DNA of 23,435 nucleotides. It comes from Deltaproteobacteria bacterium. Lineage in GTDB: Bacteria; Desulfobacterota; DSM-4660; Desulfatiglandales; HGW-15. The position numbers and the translations under genes were made by a program. The notes under the pieces are model-generated. The model did no database searches. It was not told the DNA's origin and saw only the letters and a list, made by a program, of their open reading frames with translations. The stretch is from positions 1,437,846 to 1,461,280 of the forward strand of contig CP070840.1 of the NCBI GenBank assembly GCA_020342025.1, in the 5' to 3' direction. Positions 13,844 through 20,877 of the stretch are shown piece by piece; the first letter of the stretch is position 1, and every line of letters starts with the position of its first letter.

Positions 13844-15136
13844 TTACTGGGATATGACCTGGGAAACCTCGATAGGATCCCTGAAATTCTTTAGCTGGAC
13901 TTTTCCCAGATGCTTTAAGGGGAAATCTTTTCCAATACGGCGGGCTGTCTCCTGTCCAATCAGAATTTGCCCCCCTTGAGCATAGTCTGAAAGCCGTGCG
14001 GCCACGATGGTCACCGGGCCCGATGCGGTGAAGGTCCAGCGGTCTCCACCCGTCCCCCTCATTTTGGTTGATCCCAAATAGACCTCCCCGGAACAGATGC
14101 CAACATTGACCTGGATGGGAAAAAGAAAGGCATCCCCTTCTTCTGAATACTTCATGCATTGTGCTTGAATCTCCAACGCCGCTCGAACCGCATTTTTCGC
14201 TCGTGTTATGGGATCCAGTTCCAGGAATATGACCATCATCCCATCTCCCGCCATTTCGTTAACGTCCCCTCCTTTTTTTTGGATCACGTCATAAAAGATG
14301 GAAAAGTAGGATTCGATGACATGGTTAATCCTTTCCGTGGAATATTTCTGCAACAGGGCCGTAAAGCCTTCAATGTCTAAAAAAAGGACAGTAGCATCCT
14401 GCACATATTTGTCTAACGAACCCTTTTCTGGATCTTTTTCAATAATGCTTTTGGCTGTTTCCGGAACGAAATTTGCCATGACACGCTTAATCTTATCCAA
14501 CCGATCTTTTTCCTCGACGACACGTCTGTGCTCCTTGTCCAATACGGCCATGGCCAGCTCTCTTTCCCGGACAAAGTATCGCAGGAGCACAAAAAAAATA
14601 GTGGATACGCCACCCAGGTTCATCATGAAGAATACCACTTTGAATCCCGAAGGGATGGTGGCAGGATCTTGTGCGAGTTTCGGGTCGAGTAGACCTGTAA
14701 TGACCATCAGAACCAGGTATACCAAGAACCAGGGCAGTGCCCTGGTCGTTCCGGCGAACATGAGTGCACCAATAGGCGAAAGGATCGACCAGATCATGAC
14801 CGTACTGGATGCGGCAAATCCCCCTAAACTGTATTGGAGCAAGAAGGGTAAGAGAAGGATGAGTGAAAGCTGGCTGAAGCGGAAAACCCCATAACGTTTC
14901 GTCATAAAAAAATAAAAGAGGCTCAACCCAGAGATGAAAGAATAGGCGAGAGGAATAATTCCCGAAAGGGGCAAACTTAAAGCAAAATAGGAAATCCCCC
15001 AAATGATCCCCGCGACACAATAGATACTCGCCAGGAACACGAGAATCGCCTTCCGCAGCCGCTGGTCACTGGTGTCTTCAGGGAGACTTCCCGCATGGGC
15101 CAGTCGCTCAATCCATTTTTTCCGTCGTTTTTTCAT
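13844..15136 (-). CDS. Six-TM class III nucleotide cyclase with unusual active site
   Basis: A 430-residue protein. Residues about 28-187 hold about six membrane helices with no clear named sensor domain. A charged coiled linker (188-218) leads to a class III cyclase domain (about 240-428). Metal ligands D254 (FLDIEGFT) and D298 (AGDGMM) are kept. The transition-state Asn position is I377 (PVTIVAARL) with R381 kept, and the Lys position is E294. The paralogue at 1-861 shares all these changes. ATG 15136 starts the protein; the frame continues upstream into the stop region of tlpA2 without better signals, and the Shine-Dalgarno is weak. It lies 43 bp after tlpA2, so the pair is likely one operon. 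Whether it makes cyclic nucleotide is uncertain. Confidence 0.88.
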   Translation of the reverse strand: MKKRRKKWIERLAHAGSLPEDTSDQRLRKAILVFLASIYCVAGIIWGISYFALSLPLSGIIPLAYSFISGLSLFYFFMTKRYGVFRFSQLSLILLLPFLLQYSLGGFAASSTVMIWSILSPIGALMFAGTTRALPWFLVYLVLMVITGLLDPKLAQDPATIPSGFKVVFFMMNLGGVSTIFFVLLRYFVRERELAMAVLDKEHRRVVEEKDRLDKIKRVMANFVPETAKSIIEKDPEKGSLDKYVQDATVLFLDIEGFTALLQKYSTERINHVIESYFSIFYDVIQKKGGDVNEMAGDGMMVIFLELDPITRAKNAVRAALEIQAQCMKYSEEGDAFLFPIQVNVGICSGEVYLGSTKMRGTGGDRWTFTASGPVTIVAARLSDYAQGGQILIGQETARRIGKDFPLKHLGKVQLKNFRDPIEVSQVISQ

Positions 15137-15179
15137 GGCCTGAGAAATAATTTGAAAATTAATGGATAGAGGATGCTCA

Positions 15180-15764
15180 TTAAGAGCCTGGCTTTTGAAG
15201 CAGATTTTTGAAAAAATTGAAAAGTTTTGGCGTGGCCCAGTCGAGCGGGCCAATAACCCTCTGAACGAGGATTCCGTTTTTATCTATGATGAAGCTTTCT
15301 GGCACGCCGGTTATGGCGTAAAGGCTCCGGATCTTCCCCTCGGGGTCGAGTAACGCCGGGAACGTGAGATTCATTTGCTGCATAAAGGGAGCCACGGCTT
15401 CCCGTCCGTCCGCGTCTATACTGACCGCAAGTATTTCGAAGTGCTCACCCTTGAACCTTTCATAAAGCTTCTGCATGGAAGGCATCTCATCCCTGCAGGG
15501 GGGACACCAGGTGGCCCAGATATTGACGAGAACCACCTTGCCCCTGAAGTCGGATAAGCTGACCTGTCTGCCATCCAGATCGGGAAAGGTGAAATCGGGC
15601 GCCGGGTTGCCCTCCTGAAGGGGTATTTTAAATCTAGAGCCGGAATCTTTTTCCTTTAAAGTAATGAGGATAATAGGGATGGCAACCACCAGAACAACGA
15701 AAATTGTCAACCATAACCGCCCACTTTTGCTTTCTTGGGTTTGTCCTTTATCCACCCTGTCCAC
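15180..15764 (-). CDS. Second TlpA/ResA-type thiol-disulfide oxidoreductase
   Basis: A 194-residue protein with an N-terminal cytoplasmic stub, one membrane anchor (about 17-36) and an extracytoplasmic thioredoxin fold. The catalytic motif is WCPPC (C87, C90) in NIWATWCPPCRDEMPS; the cis-Pro is P155 (GVPESF). I chose the GTG at 15764 because GGAGG lies 8 bases upstream and a TTGACT/TATCAT promoter sits just before; the longer frame from a TTG at 15821 would begin inside that promoter. The protein resembles the product at 5837 but lacks its own ccdA neighbour, so it may share CcdA from 6380. It is followed by the six-TM cyclase and is divergent from the copper chaperone gene. Confidence 0.93.
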   Translation of the reverse strand: MDRVDKGQTQESKSGRLWLTIFVVLVVAIPIILITLKEKDSGSRFKIPLQEGNPAPDFTFPDLDGRQVSLSDFRGKVVLVNIWATWCPPCRDEMPSMQKLYERFKGEHFEILAVSIDADGREAVAPFMQQMNLTFPALLDPEGKIRSLYAITGVPESFIIDKNGILVQRVIGPLDWATPKLFNFFKNLLQKPGS

Positions 15765-15790
15765 GCCTATATCCTCCGACCAAAGTATGT

Positions 15791-15821
15791 ATGATAAGTC
15801 CCATACCAACAGTAGAGTCAA
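15791..15821 (-). promoter_or_regulatory. Candidate promoter for tlpA2-cyclase with a 19-bp spacer
   Basis: On the minus strand TTGACT (15821-15816) and TATCAT (15796-15791) are separated by 19 bp. Transcription would start near 15784, leaving about 20 bases with GGAGG before the GTG. Long 19-20 bp spacers are typical of MerR-family (for example CueR) promoters, but I see no clear dyad in the spacer. Confidence 0.4.
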
Positions 15822-15877
15822 GAGTTTTTTTAAAATTTTCAGGCAGATGAGATAAAATTAGGGTACTACAATGTTCC

Positions 15878-15908
15878 TTGACACACCCTTATTAAGCTTT
15901 ATCTTAAT
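15878..15908 (+). promoter_or_regulatory. Promoter and possible operator of the copZ-copA operon
   Basis: TTGACA (15878-15883) and TATCTT (15900-15905) are spaced by 16 bp. An inverted repeat ATTAAG-CTTTAT-CTTAAT (15891-15908) overlaps the -10, where a repressor could bind. The ATG of copZ follows at 15937. Confidence 0.5.
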
Positions 15909-15936
15909 TAGGCAAACTTAAAAGGAGGTGAGTGCC

Positions 15937-16140
15937 ATGGTAACACAGAAATTCTCTGTTCCGAACATCTCGTGCGGCCATTGTGTAATGACCATTCAGA
16001 GGGAGCTGGGTGAGGTGGAAGGGGTCTCAAAAGTGGAAGGTGATCCCAATGCAAAGGAGATCACTGTAGATTATGATGCCCCTGCCACCGTGGATAAGAT
16101 CAAGTCTACGTTGAAGGAGATCAACTATCCAGCCAAATAA
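15937..16140 (+). CDS. copZ: CopZ-like copper chaperone (HMA domain)
   Basis: A 67-residue single heavy-metal-associated domain. The metal-binding loop is NISCGHCVMTI with the CxxC pair in CGHC, followed by ELGEVEGVSKVEGD and ITVDYDAPATVDKIKSTLKEINY, the usual beta-alpha-beta pattern. ATG 15937 is preferred: AGGAGG sits 8 bases before it, whereas the upstream in-frame GTG (15928) overlaps the ribosome site. The protein would carry Cu(I) to the ATPase encoded 114 bp downstream. Cys-Gly-His-Cys differs slightly from the MTCxxC of typical CopZ (Ile-Ser precede the Cys) but is common in clostridial and deltaproteobacterial versions. Confidence 0.9.
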   Translation: MVTQKFSVPNISCGHCVMTIQRELGEVEGVSKVEGDPNAKEITVDYDAPATVDKIKSTLKEINYPAK

Positions 16141-16159
16141 AATCGCTGCGCGATTTTAT
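16137..16159 (+). terminator. Hairpin at the copZ stop (intercistronic attenuator or terminator)
   Basis: ATAAAATCGC and GCGATTTTAT form a perfect 10-bp stem with a TGC loop, beginning at the last sense codon and stop codon of copZ. It is followed by further small stems: GCCAG/CTGGC (16164-16197) and CGAC-GAA-GTCG (16205-16215). Partial termination here would give more chaperone than ATPase; this is inference. Confidence 0.5.
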
Positions 16160-16254
16160 AAAACGCCAGTCACTCAGATTACACTGTGCGCCTGGCTTAA
16201 AAGAGCGACGAAGTCGTGTTTCATAAAATCACAGAACGAAGTGAGGTTATTTTA

Positions 16255-18702
16255 TTGGCTGAGAAGAATGTCACGCTTCCTGTAACAGGGATGACGTGCG
16301 CCAACTGCGCCCTGAATATTGAAAGAAATGTGAAAAAGCTGCCCGGGGTCAAGGAGGCAAATGTCAATTTTGCCTCTGAGCAGGCGTCCATATCCTTTGA
16401 CTCCGACAAGACCCAGGTTGAGGACGTTATCAAGAAAATTCAGGATGCAGGCTATGGGGTTGCGAAGACCAAAGTTGAATTCCCCGTTACGGGAATGACT
16501 TGTGCCAATTGCGCCATGACCATTGAAAGGACCCTGAACAAAAAGGTCCCCGGCGTAGTGCAGGCTTCAGTCAACTTCGCGGCCGAGCGTGTTCTGGCTG
16601 AATATATTCCCTCAATAACCAATATGGATGAGATTATAGGTGCCATAGAACGGGCTGGTTACGGCGCCATCCGTCCTGATGAGACATTAGAGGGAGAGGA
16701 CGCAGAACTGGCTGCTCGCCAAGCGGAAATTAAAGATCAGACCCGAAAATTCCTTGTGGGTCTCCTATTCACCACGCCCCTTTTTATTCTCAGCATGGGC
16801 AGAGATTTTGGCCTCCTCGGTTTATGGAGCCATGCCACCTGGGTGAACTGGTTATTTTGGGCACTGGCAACGCCGGTCCAATTCTACACGGGTTGGGATT
16901 ACTATACCGGGGGCTTTAAGAGCCTGAAAAACAGGAGTGCCAATATGGATGTGCTGGTGGCTCTTGGATCCTCCGTCGCCTATTTCTATTCCCTCGCTCT
17001 CCTTCTTTACCCCTCTCTGGGACAGCACGTCTATTTTGAGACTTCGGCTGTCATTATTACGCTGATCAAACTGGGTAAGATGCTGGAATCAAGGACCAAG
17101 GGAAAAACCGGAGGGGCCATTCGCAAACTGATGGGGCTTCGTCCCAAAACGGCCTTCATTATGGAGAACGGGAAAGAGAAAGAGATTTCCCTCTCCCTGG
17201 TTAAGGTGGGAGATGTGATCATTGTCCGGCCCGGCGAGAGCATCCCTGTGGATGGTGTGGTTTCCGAAGGAGAATCGAGTGTTGATGAATCCATGTTGAC
17301 CGGTGAGCCGATTCCTGTGGACAAAGGACCGGGAGACAAAATAACGGGTGGAACCATCAATGGGGAAGGGCGCCTTAAATTCGAGGCCACTGCTGTGGGA
17401 AAGGACACGGCTCTTGCCCGCATTAGCCGTCTCGTTCAGGAGGCTCAGGGAAGCAAGGCTCCCATCCAGGCCTTAGCGGACAGGGTTGCCGCTGTGTTTG
17501 TGCCCGGGGTCATCGGGATAGCATTCCTGACCTTTATTCTCTGGTGGGCCATTGGCGGCGAGTTCGTACCGGCCATGATACGCATGGTCGCCGTGCTCAT
17601 CATTGCCTGCCCCTGTGCCCTTGGGTTGGCCACACCTACAGCCATCATGGCAGGCACAGGAAAGGGGGCGGAAAAGGGCATGCTCTTCAAAAACAGCGAG
17701 GCCCTGGAAATGGCCACGAAACTGGATACCGTTGTCCTGGACAAGACGGGGACCATTACCTTGGGCAAGCCGTCCGTCGTGAATGTGATGGCTTTCGATT
17801 CCGTGGTCAAAGATGAGGAAGAACTCTTAAGGCTCGCCGCATCCGTAGAAAGGGGGTCTGAGCACCCCATCGGACGAGCGATTGTCAAAGAGGCAGAGAA
17901 AAGGGGGATTGATCTCTTTGAGCCTGATGCCTTCAGGGCCTCAAGGGGGCTTGGCGTTCAGGCAAATGTCAATGGGCAGGACGTCTTGGTGGGAAAGCCC
18001 AAATGGTTTGATGATTTGGGATTGAATCTGGATAGTGAAAGAAATCGGGTCCTCGCGTTACAGGATGAGGGAAAGACGGTGATGGTGGTGAGCATGGAAG
18101 GCAGGCCCGCAGGGCTTATCGCCGTCGCCGATACGCTCAAGCCTGAATCGGAAGAAGCTATTGAGCAACTCCACAGGCAGAACCTGAAGGTGGTCATGCT
18201 CACCGGAGACAATATCCAGACCGCCAACGCCATTGCCTCGGCAGTAAATATTGATGAGGTGGTGGCAGAGGTGAGGCCTGAAGAGAAATCGGCCAGAATC
18301 AAAGAACTCCAGGATAAAGGGGAAAAGGTGGGGATGGTGGGCGATGGCATCAACGACGCCCCTGCCTTGGCTCAGGCTGATGTGGGCCTGGCCATCGGGA
18401 CGGGAACGGATGTGGCCATTGAGACGGGCGATGTGATCCTTGCCAGCGGTAACCTGACCGGTGTTTCCAAGGCCATCGATCTCAGCAGAACCACGATGAG
18501 GACCATCAAGCAGAATCTCTTCTGGGCCTTCTTTTATAATGTTGCACTCGTCCCCGTCGCGGCCGGCGTGCTTTATCCTCTTGAATTTCTCCCCTCAGTC
18601 CTGAGACAACTCCACCCCATCCTGGCGGCACTGGCCATGGCCGTGAGCAGTATCACGGTCGTCTCCAACAGTCTCCGCCTCTACAGGGCAAAGATAGAAT
18701 AA
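16255..18702 (+). CDS. copA: Copper-exporting P1B-1-type ATPase (CopA)
   Basis: An 815-residue pump. Two N-terminal HMA domains each carry GMTCANC (C15/C18 and C83/C86). Eight membrane helices are predicted, with the metal-site CPC (C452, C454) in [13 protein letters not shown]. The cytoplasmic domains show LTGEP, the phosphorylated DKTGT (D496), SEHPIG (H537) and GDGINDAP. The last helices carry YN (FFYN) and MAVSS, the set that defines Cu(I) transport. I place the start at TTG 16255 (GAGG 8 bases upstream, first HMA directly after); a GTG at 16216 adds 13 residues inside a hairpin-rich leader. It is downstream of copZ and exports Cu(I) to the periplasm, where the multicopper oxidase and CusC-like channel may act. 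Confidence 0.96.
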   Translation: MAEKNVTLPVTGMTCANCALNIERNVKKLPGVKEANVNFASEQASISFDSDKTQVEDVIKKIQDAGYGVAKTKVEFPVTGMTCANCAMTIERTLNKKVPGVVQASVNFAAERVLAEYIPSITNMDEIIGAIERAGYGAIRPDETLEGEDAELAARQAEIKDQTRKFLVGLLFTTPLFILSMGRDFGLLGLWSHATWVNWLFWALATPVQFYTGWDYYTGGFKSLKNRSANMDVLVALGSSVAYFYSLALLLYPSLGQHVYFETSAVIITLIKLGKMLESRTKGKTGGAIRKLMGLRPKTAFIMENGKEKEISLSLVKVGDVIIVRPGESIPVDGVVSEGESSVDESMLTGEPIPVDKGPGDKITGGTINGEGRLKFEATAVGKDTALARISRLVQEAQGSKAPIQALADRVAAVFVPGVIGIAFLTFILWWAIGGEFVPAMIRMVAVLIIACPCALGLATPTAIMAGTGKGAEKGMLFKNSEALEMATKLDTVVLDKTGTITLGKPSVVNVMAFDSVVKDEEELLRLAASVERGSEHPIGRAIVKEAEKRGIDLFEPDAFRASRGLGVQANVNGQDVLVGKPKWFDDLGLNLDSERNRVLALQDEGKTVMVVSMEGRPAGLIAVADTLKPESEEAIEQLHRQNLKVVMLTGDNIQTANAIASAVNIDEVVAEVRPEEKSARIKELQDKGEKVGMVGDGINDAPALAQADVGLAIGTGTDVAIETGDVILASGNLTGVSKAIDLSRTTMRTIKQNLFWAFFYNVALVPVAAGVLYPLEFLPSVLRQLHPILAALAMAVSSITVVSNSLRLYRAKIE

Positions 18703-18780
18703 GGGATTACCTGCCCCTCGGATTTTCTCTTTTTCTCGCTTTTACAGATGCCTATTCCGTGGCTTCAATAGAATCCTTCC

Positions 18781-18822
18781 TTGACCTAAGTCAAAGACAA
18801 TTTGAGGTCTGAGATTTAAGCT
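18781..18822 (+). promoter_or_regulatory. FNR/CRP-family operator and promoter, distal copy
   Basis: TTGAC-CTAA-GTCAA (18781-18794) is a perfect dyad of the CRP/FNR type. It lies in a 22-bp block repeated exactly at 18897-18918. The -10-like sequence at the same offset (TTTAAG, 18815-18820) is degenerate. Homology to the proximal copy continues past the operator (GATTTAAGCTT against GATTTATACTT, then AACAAGA). Confidence 0.55.
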
Positions 18823-18898
18823 TATGAACAAGATTGTTCTTTTGAAAAACACCGGAAAAATGAATACTTTACCGAACAGAATAAAATTTGACATTGCT

Positions 18899-18939
18899 TG
18901 ACCTAAGTCAAAGACAATGGCCTGTCCATGATTTATACT
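18899..18939 (+). promoter_or_regulatory. FNR/CRP-family operator and promoter, proximal copy
   Basis: TTGACCTAAGTCAA (18899-18912) is a perfect dyad centred at 18905.5. TATACT (18934-18939) is a good -10, so the start is near 18946 and the operator centre is at about -41, the classic position for activation by FNR-type proteins. It would drive the HD-domain gene at 19099 and probably the ferredoxin. HcpR- or FNR-like regulators are candidates. Confidence 0.65.
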
Positions 18940-19098
18940 TTCAAACAAGAATAGAGACAAACGCCCACCGGAGTACTGGAGTTCTGGAGTGATGAATATA
19001 AATGAAAGAGGATCAGACATTCTTTACTGTCTTTACAACCCATTATTCCACTATTCAATTTTTCCAGCTCAATTATTTAGATCTTTTGGAGGAAAACC

Positions 19099-19839
19099 AT
19101 GAAATGCCCAGGACAGGATAGTCGGTATTGGAAGCCGGGAGCCATTTTTGAGGCCAAATGCCCCAAGTGCGGACATGAAGTGGAGTTCTTTAAGGATGAT
19201 ACGACCCGCAGGTGCAAAAAATGTGGTCACCGCTTTCTGAATCCCGATATGGATTTTGGTTGCGCCTCCTACTGTCAGTATGCGCAGCAATGCATCGGAG
19301 ACCTCCCGCCAGAACTCATCGCAGAGAAAGAGAATCTCTTAAAGGACCGGGTGGCCATTGAGATGAAGAGATATTTCAAACGGGATTTCAAGCGCATTGG
19401 CCATGCCACGCGGGTCGCCAGGTATGCGGAGAAGATAGGGATAGAGGAACAGGGCAACCTGGCCGTGATATTAACCGCTGCCTATCTGCACGATATCGGG
19501 ATCAAGGAGGCGGAAAGAAAACATGAGAGCACTGCGGCCAGATACCAGGAGGAGGAAGGACCCCCGGTGGCAAGGGAGATAATGGACAAGCTGGGCGCCA
19601 GGCAAGACTTGATCGAAGAGGTGTGTGACATCGTGGGACATCACCATCATCCCGGCCCAGAGGAGAGCATCAATTTCAAGAGCGTCTACGATGCGGATAT
19701 GATTGCCAACCTGGAGGATAATCACAAGGAAGGCCGGCTGGAGCCAGAGAAGCTGGCCAGCATCATCAAGAAATCCTTTCTTACAGAAAGCGGAAGGAAT
19801 TTGGCTCAGCGTGTTTTGCTGAATGGAAAAGGGGCATGA
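19099..19839 (+). CDS. HD-domain phosphohydrolase-like protein with N-terminal zinc ribbon
   Basis: A 246-residue cytoplasmic protein. The N-terminal 65 residues contain a zinc ribbon (CPKC, C21/C24, and CKKC, C39/C42) plus C55, C59 and C65 in GCASYCQYAQQC, which could bind another metal or cluster. Residues about 90-205 form an HD domain: H102 (IGHATRV), H131-D132 (AYLHDIG), H181-H184 (VGHHHHP) and D198/D200 (VYDADMIANLED). HD proteins hydrolyse phosphoesters, often nucleotides. GGAGG lies 6 bases before the ATG. It is under the duplicated FNR-like promoter and precedes the ferredoxin gene. A role in degrading a cyclic or signalling nucleotide is possible given the cyclases nearby but is not shown. 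Confidence 0.85.
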   Translation: MKCPGQDSRYWKPGAIFEAKCPKCGHEVEFFKDDTTRRCKKCGHRFLNPDMDFGCASYCQYAQQCIGDLPPELIAEKENLLKDRVAIEMKRYFKRDFKRIGHATRVARYAEKIGIEEQGNLAVILTAAYLHDIGIKEAERKHESTAARYQEEEGPPVAREIMDKLGARQDLIEEVCDIVGHHHHPGPEESINFKSVYDADMIANLEDNHKEGRLEPEKLASIIKKSFLTESGRNLAQRVLLNGKGA

Positions 19840-19874
19840 GAGAAATCGCCCTAAATGAAATTCTGAAATAGACG

Positions 19875-19901
19875 ATTAACAATTAACTATTAACGAATAA
19901 C
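19875..19901 (+). repeat. AT-rich short tandem repeat before the ferredoxin gene
   Basis: Four imperfect units of ATTAAC (about 7-8 bp spacing) lie between the HD gene and the ribosome site of the ferredoxin gene. It may ease melting or bind a regulator; nothing more can be said. Confidence 0.35.
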
Positions 19902-19921
19902 TTTACTATGAGGAGGAAATC

Positions 19922-20677
19922 ATGAAAGTGAACAGAAAGATCATAGAAATCGATGAAGAGCTCTGCGATGGATGTGGACAGTGTGTACCCTCATGTGCTG
20001 AAGGTGCCCTGGAAATTGTGGATGGAAAGGCCACCCTGGTTGCTGACCTGTACTGCGACGGTCTCGGCGCCTGTTTGGGTGAATGCCCAACCGGCGCACT
20101 TCAAGTGGTGGAACGCGAAGCTGACGAATTCGATGAGGAGGCTGTGGAGGAATATTTGAGTTCAAAACCTAAGGAAGAGCCGGTTGAAGAGGCGACTATG
20201 GCCTGTGGATGCCCATCCACCCAAATCCAGTCCTTTGCTCAGGCTAACCCCCAGCAAGGATCCAGTGATCCGGCTGTTCAGGCGAGGGCTGAATCAGCGC
20301 TTGCCCACTGGCCAGTCCAGATCAAATTGGTGCCACCCTCTGCACCTTTTCTAAAAGGGGCAGATCTTTTGGTGGCAGCAGACTGCACGCCTGTGGCTTA
20401 TCCCAATTTCCACCAGGATTTCCTGAAAGGAAAGGCGGTTATGGTGGGATGTCCCAAGTTTGATGACGTCCAGGAATATGTTCAGAAATTCGCCGATATT
20501 TTTAACACGGCCGGTGTCAGAAGCGTTACAGTGGTTGTCATGGAAGTGCCTTGCTGCCAAGGCCTGCCCATCATCGTGGAGAGAGGCATGGAGGCGGCAG
20601 GAAAGAAAGTCCCCATGGAAAAAATCGTGATCAGCGCACGCGGAGAGCTTCTGGGCAGAGAAAAGCTCGCTGCCTAA
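19922..20677 (+). CDS. Ferredoxin-like 4Fe-4S protein with C-terminal Cys-rich domain
   Basis: A 251-residue iron-sulfur protein. The first cluster motif is complete: C15, C18, C21, C25 (LCDGCGQCVPSC). The second reads YCDGLGACLGEC (C45, C51, C55), with Leu48 where the second Cys would be, as I recall for this family. After an acidic linker (about 65-92) the C-terminal part has C95, C97, C155, C177 and the pair C211-C212 (VPCCQG). Proteins of this kind are often found beside hybrid cluster protein (Hcp) and hydrogenase-related genes in anaerobes. AGGAGG lies 5 bases before the ATG. It is the second gene of the FNR-promoter operon and is closed by a long hairpin at 20694. Redox partner unknown. 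Confidence 0.88.
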   Translation: MKVNRKIIEIDEELCDGCGQCVPSCAEGALEIVDGKATLVADLYCDGLGACLGECPTGALQVVEREADEFDEEAVEEYLSSKPKEEPVEEATMACGCPSTQIQSFAQANPQQGSSDPAVQARAESALAHWPVQIKLVPPSAPFLKGADLLVAADCTPVAYPNFHQDFLKGKAVMVGCPKFDDVQEYVQKFADIFNTAGVRSVTVVVMEVPCCQGLPIIVERGMEAAGKKVPMEKIVISARGELLGREKLAA

Positions 20678-20693
20678 AATGATACAGCGTTTT

Positions 20694-20742
20694 GGGGACT
20701 CGCGCTATTTGACGCTTCAAATAGTCCATTATGCGGGTCCCC
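20694..20742 (+). terminator. Long two-part hairpin terminator after the ferredoxin gene
   Basis: Outer arms GGGGACTCGC (20694-20703) and GCGGGTCCCC (20733-20742) pair with one wobble. Inside, CTATTTGA-CGCT-TCAAATAG (20705-20724) is a perfect 8-bp stem. It begins 17 bases after the stop codon and is followed by TCATTTAT, so it probably ends the transcript. Confidence 0.65.
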
Positions 20743-20877
20743 TCATTTATACTTGCCTCTCTGGCACCCCATCATCTATATATATCGAATTGTCGACACC
20801 ACATCTTTGAAGCTTGTGCCCTGTAATTTTAGCTTCTTTGGCCCTAGGCCTGGGCAAAGGAGAGAGGGGGGGACAAA

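Larger units (their letters stand above)
18703..19098. other. Intergenic region with a duplicated FNR-like promoter
   Basis: No gene is supported here. The region after copA has a T-rich stretch without a clear hairpin. It contains two copies of a promoter unit about 117 bp apart (at 18780 and 18897), described separately. A 25-codon frame between them (18824-18901) lacks a ribosome site and is not called. Confidence 0.6.

Noticed and set aside
15765..15821. A longer tlpA2 product starting at TTG 15821
   Set aside because: The codons overlap the TTGACT/TATCAT promoter; GTG 15764 has GGAGG at correct spacing.
16216..16254. GTG 16216 as the copA start
   Set aside because: The extra residues fall in the hairpin-rich leader and do not match an HMA domain; TTG 16255 has a GAGG site and directly precedes the first HMA domain.
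18824..18901. A 25-codon ATG frame between the two FNR-like promoter copies
   Set aside because: No ribosome site and its sequence is explained by the promoter duplication.
20705..20724. CTATTTGA-CGCT-TCAAATAG as an FNR-type operator for the sensor gene
   Set aside because: The half-site spacing is wrong (TTGA-N4-TCAA) and it lies inside a larger hairpin that follows the ferredoxin gene, so a terminator is more likely.
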